Positions 17,046 to 25,059 of a DNA stretch of 64,000 bases are shown here, in pieces (position 1 is the stretch's first letter; the number at the start of each line of letters is the position of its first letter). The notes below the pieces were generated by a model. It did no database searches. It was not told the origin of the DNA and was given only the letters and a program-made list of their open reading frames with translations. Both the position numbers and the translations under genes were made by a program. Source of the stretch: Natronococcus occultus SP4 (GTDB lineage: Archaea > Halobacteriota > Halobacteria > Halobacteriales > Natrialbaceae). Location: contig NC_019974.1 of the NCBI RefSeq assembly GCF_000328685.1, positions 3,401,001 through 3,465,000 of the forward strand, read 5' to 3'.

Positions 17046-17882
17046 TCAGTTGTTACTACAGCTGTCGCGGTACCGGTTCAGCCGCTTTTTGAGCTGCTTT
17101 GCCGCCTGGCCGCTGGCTTTCGCGAACTCGTCGTCTCCGTTTCGCGACTGGGCCCCGACGTCCTCGCCCGCGAAGATGATCCCCCGCGAGGAGTTGACCA
17201 GGCCGACGCCGTCGGCGAGCCCGTACTCGACGGCGGCCTCGGCGTCCCCGCCCTGGGCGCCGATCCCTGGAACGAGAAACGGGAGGTCGGGAACCTGCTC
17301 GCGCAGCTCCGCGAGCTCCTCGGGCTTGGTTGCGCCGACGACCAGTCCGACGTTGTCGTTCTCGTTCCACAGCTCCGCGAGCGCGGCCACCCGCTCGTAG
17401 ACGGCCTCGCCGCTCGCCAGTTCGAGATCCTGGAGGTCCGCGCCGCCGGGGTTGGAGGTCCGACAGAGGACGAAGACGCCCGCCTCCTCGTCGTCGAGAA
17501 ACGGCTGTAGCGAGTCTCGGCCCATGTAAGGGTTGACGGTGATCGCGTCGGCCTGCTCGAGCAACTGGGCGTACTGGCGGGTCGTGTTGCCGATGTCGGC
17601 TCGTTTGGCGTCGAGCAGTACTGGAACGTCCTTTCCATGAGCGTAGGCGATCGTTTCCGCCAGGGCGCGCCAGCCGTCCGCGTCCTCGTAGAAGGCGGCG
17701 TTCGGCTTGTAGACCGCGGCGTGTTCGTGGGTGGCGTCGATGATCCGGCGGTTGAACGCCCACCGCGGGAGCTCGCGGTCCTGCAGGTGGTCGGGAATCC
17801 GAGCGGGGTCGGGGTCGAGTCCGACCGAGACGACGCTGTCGACCGTTCGAATGCGGTCGCGCAGGCGATCGAAGAAGTTCAT
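17046..17882 (-). CDS. pyrF: Orotidine-5'-phosphate decarboxylase
   Basis: PyrF converts OMP to UMP, the last step of de novo pyrimidine synthesis. The 278-residue protein is of the longer type-2 subfamily: MNFFDRLRDRIRTVDSVVSV, GLDPDPARIP, KPNAAFYE, and the catalytic segment PVLLDAKRADIGNT (Asp-Lys-Asp, about residues 87-100). The phosphate loop is PGIGAQGGD, then GLVNSSRGI. The stop is followed by spacer to the + strand hypothetical gene. Confidence 0.96.
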   Translation of the reverse strand: MNFFDRLRDRIRTVDSVVSVGLDPDPARIPDHLQDRELPRWAFNRRIIDATHEHAAVYKPNAAFYEDADGWRALAETIAYAHGKDVPVLLDAKRADIGNTTRQYAQLLEQADAITVNPYMGRDSLQPFLDDEEAGVFVLCRTSNPGGADLQDLELASGEAVYERVAALAELWNENDNVGLVVGATKPEELAELREQVPDLPFLVPGIGAQGGDAEAAVEYGLADGVGLVNSSRGIIFAGEDVGAQSRNGDDEFAKASGQAAKQLKKRLNRYRDSCSNN

Positions 17883-18045
17883 GCCGGGACGTGGTTCGGG
17901 TCGGTCGAAAAGGTTGCTATCCGGTCACTGGCGAGGCGAATCTGAAAACAACTCCAAACTCTCGGTTCGTTTCCTGCGCGGTAGGAACCGAGTTCCCAAT
18001 ATATGAGGGTCGGGGGTCTACGATCAACTGTAACGGTGACCGACA

Positions 18046-18612
18046 ATGTCTACAACAACTCGAAACCGGCTCGAAAGCCGATACGGGGGGATCGACCTCG
18101 TCGGCGAACCCCACGCGCTTAGCGCGTGGTTCGTCGTCGCACTACGAGCCGTCATGGGGGGAATGATGCTGTTTGCCGGACTCGGGAAGTTCGCGGTCGT
18201 CAGCGGCGAGGCGTTCGACGCCAGCGGCTTCCTGCTCCACGGCGTCGACCCCGCCAGCCCCGTCAGCGGCCTGTACGCCGCGATGGCGGGCAACGCGATG
18301 TTGCTCGAGGTTATCAACGTCGTCGTCCCGGTCACGCAGGTGCTGATCGGTGTGGCCCTGATCGCCGGCGCGTTCGTCCGGCTGGCCGCTCTGGGCGGTG
18401 CCATCCAGATGAGCATGTTCTTCCTCGGCGGCTGGGAGGGCGCCTGGCTCGCGCTGTTCGACTACACGCTGATCTACGCCGTCGTCTTCCTGGCGCTGGC
18501 GGCCTTCGGCGCGGGGCGGATCCTCGGGCTGGACCGCTACATCGCGCAGCTCCAGGTCGGCGGGCAGGCGCTCGTCGAGCGCTTCCCGAAGCTCCGGTAC
18601 CTGCTGAGCTAA
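18046..18612 (+). CDS. DoxX-family membrane protein
   Basis: This is a 188-residue protein with four hydrophobic spans (about residues 28-47, 84-105, 106-125, 132-155). The DoxX-typical first span is VALRAVMGGMMLFAGLGKF, and VLIGVALIAGAFVRLAALGG lies in the second pair. DoxX proteins take part in membrane redox processes, such as terminal quinol oxidase subunits or thiol redox systems; which applies here is not clear. A TATA-like AATATATG at 17999-18006 lies about 40 bases upstream. Confidence 0.85.
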   Translation: MSTTTRNRLESRYGGIDLVGEPHALSAWFVVALRAVMGGMMLFAGLGKFAVVSGEAFDASGFLLHGVDPASPVSGLYAAMAGNAMLLEVINVVVPVTQVLIGVALIAGAFVRLAALGGAIQMSMFFLGGWEGAWLALFDYTLIYAVVFLALAAFGAGRILGLDRYIAQLQVGGQALVERFPKLRYLLS

Positions 18613-18623
18613 CCCCTTTTTCA

Positions 18624-19043
18624 CTACGGTTCCAGTATTTCGACGAGATTCCCCTCCGGATCCCGCAAGAAACAGATCGACGTCCCGCTCTCGGTGGTCC
18701 GAGGCTCGCTGATTGTCGGCACCTCGTCGGGCAGGTCGGCGTAGAACGCATCGAGGTCCGCGACCGCGAGCCCGACGTGGGTCGCGCCGGGCTCGTTGAG
18801 CCCCGGCGTCGGTCGGGGATCGGCTTCGGGGTCGTACTCGACGAGTTCGAGGCGAACGCCGTTCGCGTCGAGATGTACGAAGCTGGCGCCCGCGCCGTCG
18901 ACGCCGACGGCGTCGGCGAAGTCCTCTCCCTCGACGGAGAACCGATCGAGGACGTCGAGCCCCAGCCTGTCACGGTAGAACGGCAGGATGTCCTCGAGGT
19001 CCTCGACGGTGATCCCGACGTGGTGTGCGCTGTGTTCGGTCAT
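18624..19043 (-). CDS. VOC (glyoxalase/dioxygenase fold) protein
   Basis: This is a 139-residue protein with two beta-alpha-beta-beta-beta modules. Module 1 opens SAHHVGITVEDLEDILPFYR with a metal-ligand-type His. Module 2 has GATHVGLAVADLDAFYADL and ends CFLRDPEGNLVEILEP with the conserved Glu. This is the layout of glyoxalase I and methylmalonyl-CoA epimerase relatives. It lies next to mgsA, divergently oriented, which suggests methylglyoxal handling, though this is inference. The ATG at 19043 is chosen over 19070 by conservation. Confidence 0.85.
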   Translation of the reverse strand: MTEHSAHHVGITVEDLEDILPFYRDRLGLDVLDRFSVEGEDFADAVGVDGAGASFVHLDANGVRLELVEYDPEADPRPTPGLNEPGATHVGLAVADLDAFYADLPDEVPTISEPRTTESGTSICFLRDPEGNLVEILEP

Positions 19044-19120
19044 GCTATCGTTCGCGCGATCGGGTTCCAAAAGCGCTTCCGTTCGGCCACCGTTATGAGC
19101 CCCTGCGACGATATCGACCT

Positions 19121-19489
19121 ATGACGCGCGTCGCGCTTATCGCCCACGACGAGAAGAAGGACGACCTGATCGAGTTCGCACAGACCCACGAGGCCCAGCT
19201 CCGGGAGTACGAGCTGATCGCGACCGGAACGACCGGAAAGCGCCTGATGGAAGAGACCGACCTCGAGATCGAGCGCAAGCAGTCGGGTCCGCTCGGCGGG
19301 GACCTGATGATCGGCTCGGAGGTCGCCGAGGACAGGCTCGACGGGATCGTCTTTCTCCGTGATCCGCTCCGGGCCCAGCCCCACGAACCCGACATCTCCG
19401 CGCTGTTGCGGATCTGTGACGTCCACGACACGGCGCTGGCGACGAACCTCGCGTCGGCGGAGTTTCTCATCGAGGGGCTCGCCGACTGA
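19121..19489 (+). CDS. mgsA: Methylglyoxal synthase
   Basis: MgsA turns dihydroxyacetone phosphate into methylglyoxal plus phosphate, a bypass of lower glycolysis. The 122-residue protein has all family motifs: MTRVALIAHDEKKDDLIEFA, the phosphate loop ATGTTGKRL, the segment KQSGPLGGDLMIG, and the catalytic region VFLRDPLRAQPHEPD. The length matches bacterial MgsA. It is divergent from a VOC/glyoxalase-type gene. Confidence 0.93.
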   Translation: MTRVALIAHDEKKDDLIEFAQTHEAQLREYELIATGTTGKRLMEETDLEIERKQSGPLGGDLMIGSEVAEDRLDGIVFLRDPLRAQPHEPDISALLRICDVHDTALATNLASAEFLIEGLAD

Positions 19490-19582
19490 GACGATCCTGA
19501 CGAGCGAGTAGTGAGCGGACCCACTTGACTCCGAGGACGTCTCGGTCGCCCGTCCGTGCTTCGGCGATCACAGGAACACAAA

Positions 19583-19592
19583 CGTATTTAGA
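19583..19592 (+). promoter_or_regulatory. TATA-like element of antiporter pair 1
   Basis: CGTATTTAGA lies about 40-50 bases before the ATG at 19632, the only AT-rich block in the 142-base gap after mgsA. Confidence 0.45.
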
Positions 19593-19631
19593 TCGAATCC
19601 CCAAACCGCTCGATATGATCCGGGTTCACCG

Positions 19632-21362
19632 ATGAGTCAGATCGCCCTCGCCGCCGATTTCGCGATTATTATCGTCGTCGCGACAGTTATCGGTATCATC
19701 ATTAGACAGCTGGGGCAGCCAACGATCATCGCCTACATCGCCGCAGGGGTCATCCTCGGCCCGGTCGCGTTCGACATCGTCACCGACGAAGGGCTGGTCT
19801 ATCTAATGTCCGAGCTCGGACTTGGGTTCCTGCTGTTTCTGCTCGGGATGAAGATGCGGTTTTCGGATATCAGAGAGATCCTTCGCCCGGTGACGAACGT
19901 CGCCGTCGGCCAGACGGTGCTCCAGACGGCACTTGCCTTCCTGGTCGCGCTGGCGCTCGGGTTCGGGACGATGGAGGTCATCGTCATCTCGCTGGCGACG
20001 GTGTTCGGCGCGACACCGATCATCGTCAAGGTCCTCTCTGACAAGGACGAGATCACCACGCTTCCTGGCAAGATCGACGTCGGCGTCCTCATCGTTCAGG
20101 ACATCTATCTCGTCGTCGTCCTCGCGATGTTCAGCGCGGAGTCGCTCGACAACGCGGGCGAGATCCTCCAGACACTGGGTGTCGTGTTCGCGATGATGGC
20201 CTTTATCGGTATCTTCTCGATCGCGTCCTCGAAGTATCTCCTCCCACGGCTGTTCCGTCGCGTCGCGGACAACAAGGACGTGTTCCTCATCGTCGCGATC
20301 GCCTGGGCGTTCCTGTTTATCGCCGCCGCTGAGAGTCAGTTCGACGGCGGCATCGAGATCGGGGCGTTCCTGGCGGGACTCAGCCTCGCACAGCTGCCCT
20401 ACAGCAAGGAACTCGAGGATCGGATCACGCCGATCACTGACTTCTTCATCCTCGTTTTCTTCGCGAGTATCGGGCTCCAGATCGAGGGCGGTGCCGCGAG
20501 CCTCTTTGCCTACTGGCAGGAAGCAATCATCGCCTCGATCGTCCTGATGGTCGGGAACTTCTGGATCATGTTCTATCTCATCGACCGGGAAGGGTTCGGC
20601 GTCGAACCGACGTTTCTCGCCTCGATCAACATGGTTCAGGTCAGCGAGTTCTCACTGATCGTCGGCGCGCTGGCCATCCAGCAGGGCTACATCGGTCCCG
20701 AGATCCTCGGCTATCTCACTCTGATGGCGCTGCTGACGATGACCGTCTCGACGTACATCGTCGCCAACAACCACGCGATTTACGACCGCGTCGAGCCGTG
20801 GTTCCGCCGATTCGAGTCTGCAGACGAACGCGACGCGGAGATCGCCACGTACGACGATCACGCGATCGCGATCGGCCGGGACGACATCACCGAGCGACTC
20901 CTGCCGCTGTTGGCCGACCGGTACGACGACGTCGTTCTCATCGATCGCAAGGCAGGACACGTCGAGGACGACACTGACGAACCGTACGACTATATCTTCG
21001 GAGACTTTCGCCACTCCGAGATCCGAAAGGAGGCGAATCTCGCGGAGGCGAGCTTCGTATTGAGCTCGAGCGTCGAGCGCGAAGTTAACGAGGCACTGCT
21101 CGAGGAGGTCGACGCCGACGCCGACGTCTTCGTCGAAGCCGAGCGGATCGACGACGCCCGCGCACTCTACGACCGCGGTGCGACCTACGTTATCATGAGC
21201 ACGCACCTAACCGCAGAAATGCTCGCCGAGTACCTCGAACGGTATCTCGAGGACCGCTCGGCGTTCGACGAGACGGTCAACGACGACCTCGAGCGACTCA
21301 GACGGCGTGGCCACGATCCGATCGACGAGATGGTCGGCGACGGGGGTGAGACCGATGGTTGA
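19632..21362 (+). CDS. CPA2-type cation/proton antiporter, subunit A of pair 1
   Basis: This is a 576-residue Kef-type exchanger. About 12 hydrophobic spans (residues 8-390) include GQPTIIAYIAAGVILGP, the SELGLGFLLFLLGMKMRF helix and the DVGVLIVQDIYLVVVL helix with the Gln-Asp pair typical of K+/H+ members. A cytosolic domain of TrkA-N/RCK type follows (about 410-530). Its glycine loop reads IAIGRDDITERL, lacking the usual GxGxxG, while DFRHSEIRKEA is retained. The last 8 bases overlap the next gene. The transported cation is not deducible with certainty. Confidence 0.88.
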   Translation: MSQIALAADFAIIIVVATVIGIIIRQLGQPTIIAYIAAGVILGPVAFDIVTDEGLVYLMSELGLGFLLFLLGMKMRFSDIREILRPVTNVAVGQTVLQTALAFLVALALGFGTMEVIVISLATVFGATPIIVKVLSDKDEITTLPGKIDVGVLIVQDIYLVVVLAMFSAESLDNAGEILQTLGVVFAMMAFIGIFSIASSKYLLPRLFRRVADNKDVFLIVAIAWAFLFIAAAESQFDGGIEIGAFLAGLSLAQLPYSKELEDRITPITDFFILVFFASIGLQIEGGAASLFAYWQEAIIASIVLMVGNFWIMFYLIDREGFGVEPTFLASINMVQVSEFSLIVGALAIQQGYIGPEILGYLTLMALLTMTVSTYIVANNHAIYDRVEPWFRRFESADERDAEIATYDDHAIAIGRDDITERLLPLLADRYDDVVLIDRKAGHVEDDTDEPYDYIFGDFRHSEIRKEANLAEASFVLSSSVEREVNEALLEEVDADADVFVEAERIDDARALYDRGATYVIMSTHLTAEMLAEYLERYLEDRSAFDETVNDDLERLRRRGHDPIDEMVGDGGETDG

Positions 21363-23052
21363 GGCGCTGATCGTCGACCTCGGCATCATCTTCGTTGCAG
21401 CCGGCGCACTACTGTTCGTCGCCAACCAGTTCCGACTTCCGACGATCCCGTTTTATCTTCTCGCCGGGCTCGCCGTCGGGTGGACTATTGGGCTCGACGA
21501 GCTGCTGGTGTTGGCCCAGTGGGGGATCGCGTTTCTCGTCTTCGTCTTCGGAATCCGACTCGATTTCGGCGACGTCCAGTCGGTACTCAGAGACGGCGAG
21601 ATCGCCGCGATCACCCAGCTGGTGGTCGTCGCACCGATCGCGTTCGGCGCCGGGTACGTCCTCAGTACTCTCTTTGGCTTCGTCGATCCGCTCAGACACG
21701 CCGTCTACTTCAGCGCCGCCGTCACCCTGAGTTCGACGCTGGTGGGCGCCGGAATGCTCGAGACCGAGATCCGCGACAACCTCGTCCACGGCCGACTCGC
21801 GTCCTCGATTCACTTCTTCGACGATCTGGTCGCAATCGCGCTGCTCTTGATCCTCAGTACGGAGGTCGTGACCGCCGACGCCGTCGCGTCGAAGATCGGA
21901 TACGGCGTCGTACTGATCGTCGCCGGACTCGTGATCTACCGCCACGGCTTTCCGCTGTTGGTTCGGGCCGCCGACGGCTCGGACGAGCTCGTGTTGATGG
22001 GGAGCGTCTCTATTCTGGTTGCGTTTCTCGCGGCCGCCGAGTATGTCGGCATCTCGATCGTCGTCGGCGCCTTCGCCGCCGGGCTCGCGATCAGAAACGA
22101 CGGGACGCAGTCGCTGGCGGTCGGGAACGGAATCGACTCGATCAGGGACTTCTTCGTCACCATCTTCTTTGTCACCGTCGGTGCGCTGGTCTCGATCCCG
22201 ACCCTCGAGACGGCGACGATCGCACTGGTACTCGTGACACTGGTGTCGGTTGTCAACCCAGTCGTCTTGCTGCTGGCGTTCGTCTACGAAGGGTACGACG
22301 TCCGAACAGCGTTTTTCGCCACGACCGGCCTCAACCAGGTCAGCGAATTCTCGCTGGTTATTGCAATCCAAGCATTTCTTATGGGGACGATCAGCGAAGC
22401 GATGTTCGATGCGATCATCCTCGCCGCGGCGGTGACGATGCTGCTCACTGCGACTGCCAGACGCACCGAGGAGGAGATGTATTCGGCGGTAGTCTCACGG
22501 TTCTTTACCGAGCAGCGAACGCGGAAGGTCGACCAGTACAGCCGTGTCGAGGGCGATCTTTCCGATCACGTCGTGATCGTCGGCTACGGTCGCCAGGGTC
22601 GCCGTCTCGTCGAGACCCTCGAGGACCTCGATCGGAGCTACGTCGTCGTCGAGAACGATCCCGCGCTGTACGACCGGCTCGAGGCCGAATGTCGAAACTA
22701 CGTCTTCGGTGACGCGATGTCGACCTACCCGTGGCAGAAGGCAGGCCTCGAGGACGCCGCACTCGTCGTCTCGACGGTCGACCACCCCCCGGTCTCCGAG
22801 CACCTGCTCGAACTCGAGACCGACGCCGATATCGTCCTTCGATCCAATGACCCCGAGCGGGCCACCGAACTCGTCGAGGCCGGCGCGACGTATGTCACCG
22901 TGCCGGACATCCTGGCTGGCAAACAGCTGACCGAAGTCGTCGACGTGTTGCTCGAGGACGAGACGGATGCGGAGACGCTCGCCACGAACCACCTCGATCG
23001 GCTGAGCGAGCTCGAACGGTACGGGTTCACTGTCCAGCGTGAGCAGTACTGA
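21355..23052 (+). CDS. CPA2-type cation/proton antiporter, subunit B of pair 1
   Basis: This is a 565-residue Kef-type exchanger starting MVEALIVDLGIIFVAAGALL. The membrane part (residues 1-375) has HFFDDLVAIALLL at the ion-binding helix (Asp-Asp rather than Gln-Asp) and NQVSEFSLVIAIQAF. The cytosolic RCK-like domain has an intact nucleotide loop HVVIVGYGRQGRRLVE (about 418-433) with an acidic residue at the end of strand 2 (VVEND). The 8-base overlap with subunit A indicates coupled translation; the start at 21355 is fixed by this overlap and the conserved first helix. Confidence 0.88.
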   Translation: MVEALIVDLGIIFVAAGALLFVANQFRLPTIPFYLLAGLAVGWTIGLDELLVLAQWGIAFLVFVFGIRLDFGDVQSVLRDGEIAAITQLVVVAPIAFGAGYVLSTLFGFVDPLRHAVYFSAAVTLSSTLVGAGMLETEIRDNLVHGRLASSIHFFDDLVAIALLLILSTEVVTADAVASKIGYGVVLIVAGLVIYRHGFPLLVRAADGSDELVLMGSVSILVAFLAAAEYVGISIVVGAFAAGLAIRNDGTQSLAVGNGIDSIRDFFVTIFFVTVGALVSIPTLETATIALVLVTLVSVVNPVVLLLAFVYEGYDVRTAFFATTGLNQVSEFSLVIAIQAFLMGTISEAMFDAIILAAAVTMLLTATARRTEEEMYSAVVSRFFTEQRTRKVDQYSRVEGDLSDHVVIVGYGRQGRRLVETLEDLDRSYVVVENDPALYDRLEAECRNYVFGDAMSTYPWQKAGLEDAALVVSTVDHPPVSEHLLELETDADIVLRSNDPERATELVEAGATYVTVPDILAGKQLTEVVDVLLEDETDAETLATNHLDRLSELERYGFTVQREQY

Positions 23053-23081
23053 TCACACCGAAGTTTCGCAGCCGTCGCTGC

Positions 23082-23276
23082 TCAGAATGGCCCACCGAGA
23101 TACTCGTGGACCGCCAGAACGGCTGCAAGCCCGAGAACGAGCAACGATCCGGCGAGGACGACCGGAAGGTCGATCACGTCGATCAGCCCGATCGCGCCTG
23201 CGATCGCAGCGAGAACCGCCACGGTGTAGATGCCCAGGTTTCGAAGGAGACGACCCGGCTCGGCTGAGTCGAACAT
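23082..23276 (-). CDS. Small two-span membrane protein (64 aa)
   Basis: This 64-residue protein has two hydrophobic spans, about residues 14-33 (LGIYTVAVLAAIAGAIGLID) and 37-57 (LPVVLAGSLLVLGLAAVLAV), linked by a short Asp-containing turn. It lies 91 bases after the minus-strand antiporter pair and could be its third gene, or a partner of both pairs. No family recognised. Confidence 0.6.
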   Translation of the reverse strand: MFDSAEPGRLLRNLGIYTVAVLAAIAGAIGLIDVIDLPVVLAGSLLVLGLAAVLAVHEYLGGPF

Positions 23277-23367
23277 CGGTATCGGGACCGTAGCGAGGGC
23301 AGCGGCAAAACAGTTGTGTGCTACTCTCGTCCGGTCTCGAAACCGGAAGAACCGCTCGGACGCCTCG

Positions 23368-25059
23368 TTAGCGGAGCGGTTTGTAGACGGGGTCGGCGCG
23401 GCTCTTCAGTTCGGCTCGCTGTTGGTCCCGAAGCTCCGCAGGCGTTACCTCGTCGTCGAACAGCGCCCGAAGCTGCTGGGCGAGTCGCTGTCCGGCGAGC
23501 AGCTCCGAATGGCTGACGTACAGCGCACCCGCGTCGAGCAGTTCCAGTGCGCTCTCCCGGTCGCCCGATCGGAGGGTGAGGTCGGCCTCGAACTCGAACG
23601 AGAGGAGCCGCCTGGAGACGAGTTCGGACTTCACTGTCGAGACGACGATCCGTGCGTCCTCGACGTTTGCCTTCTGCCAAGTGTACCGTTCCATCGCATC
23701 GCCGAAGACGTAGGCGTCACACTCGGCGGCAACCGAATCCCTGCGGGACGGGTCGTTCTCGATGACGACGTACGGCCGGTCGAGCTCCTCGCAGGTCTCG
23801 ACCAGCCGCTGACCCTGGCGACCGTAGCCGACGATCACGACGTGATCGGAGCAGTCGGCCGGAACCGCGCTCAACTCGTCGATCTTCTCGTGTCTGCTGC
23901 CGAGGACGCCACGATCGGCCAGCGTCCGGTAGATCTCCTCGTCGTAGCGCTGGGTGAGACTCGAGGTCACCATCGTCACCGCCGCGGCGAGGATGATCGC
24001 GTCGAACACCGACTGGGAGAGGAGGCCAAGCACCAGCGCCTCGATCGCGATGATGAGCGCGAACTCGCTGACCTGGTCGGTGTTGAGGCTGGTCAGTGTG
24101 GCCGTTCGGGGCTCGTACCCCTGGTAAATCAGGATCGTCGTGGTGATCGCTGGCTTCACTACCGCAGTCAGGATCACGAGTCCGCCAGCCAGGACGACCT
24201 TCTCGACGGACTCGGTCCATCCGAGTTCGACGAACGGGACGACGACTAGCGCGCCGATCGTGACGAAGAAGATGGCGACGAAGAAGTCCCTGATCGACCC
24301 GAGACCGTTGAACAGCCCCAGGTAGTCGACGGGGTCGTGCCGAACCGCGAGCCCGGCGGCGAAGGCGCCGACGACGATCGAGATGCCGACGTACTCGGCT
24401 GCGCCGACGAACACGACCAGCAGCGAGACGACCGCGAGGATCATGAGCTCGTCCGAATCCCCTGCGAACTCGCCGACTGCGTCGAACAGGGACTGGTTGA
24501 CGACGATGGCGGCGACGAGCAATGCGACGCCGTAGCCGACGGCCGCCGCGACCGGTTCTGCCGCAAGCGTCGCGGCGCTCAACACGAGCACGAACAGGAT
24601 CGCGAGCAGGTCCTGTACGAAGTGGATGGATCTGGCGAGCCGACCGCGGACGAGATTCGTGTCGTACTCTCGCTGTAACAGCGCTGCTCCGACGATCGTC
24701 GAGGACAGAGCCGCCGCGGCACCGAGATAGATCGCGTCCCCGGGCGGAACGCCGAGGACGACGCCGAATCCGAACCCGAGCGAGCCGGCGACGGGAATCT
24801 GTCCGACGGCGGCGAGTTCGCTGTCGACGAGTACCGTCCGCACGGCCGAGAGGTCGATCTCGACCCCGAACGAGAACACGAGCAACGCGATCCCGTACTG
24901 GGCGAGTTCGAGCGTGAGCTCCGGCTCGACGAAGAAGCCGACGACGATCCCCGCGAGGACGAAGAACGGAACGGTCGGGAGCTGGAACCGGTTGGCCGCC
25001 AGCAGAAACGGTCCCATAACGATGAAGATGATCGAGACCGCGGTGAGCAGATCAGTCAT
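23368..25059 (-). CDS. CPA2-type cation/proton antiporter, subunit B of pair 2
   Basis: This 563-residue protein is the counterpart of the gene at 21355: MTDLLTAVSIIFIVMGPFLL at the start, HFVQDLLAILFVLVL at the ion-binding helix (Gln-Asp here), TDQVSEFALIIAIEAL, and an intact RCK loop HVVIVGYGRQGQRLVE followed by VIENDPSRRD. The long in-frame extension to 25356 overlaps the upstream gene and is rejected. It overlaps subunit A of the pair by 8 bases, as in pair 1. Confidence 0.88.
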   Translation of the reverse strand: MTDLLTAVSIIFIVMGPFLLAANRFQLPTVPFFVLAGIVVGFFVEPELTLELAQYGIALLVFSFGVEIDLSAVRTVLVDSELAAVGQIPVAGSLGFGFGVVLGVPPGDAIYLGAAAALSSTIVGAALLQREYDTNLVRGRLARSIHFVQDLLAILFVLVLSAATLAAEPVAAAVGYGVALLVAAIVVNQSLFDAVGEFAGDSDELMILAVVSLLVVFVGAAEYVGISIVVGAFAAGLAVRHDPVDYLGLFNGLGSIRDFFVAIFFVTIGALVVVPFVELGWTESVEKVVLAGGLVILTAVVKPAITTTILIYQGYEPRTATLTSLNTDQVSEFALIIAIEALVLGLLSQSVFDAIILAAAVTMVTSSLTQRYDEEIYRTLADRGVLGSRHEKIDELSAVPADCSDHVVIVGYGRQGQRLVETCEELDRPYVVIENDPSRRDSVAAECDAYVFGDAMERYTWQKANVEDARIVVSTVKSELVSRRLLSFEFEADLTLRSGDRESALELLDAGALYVSHSELLAGQRLAQQLRALFDDEVTPAELRDQQRAELKSRADPVYKPLR

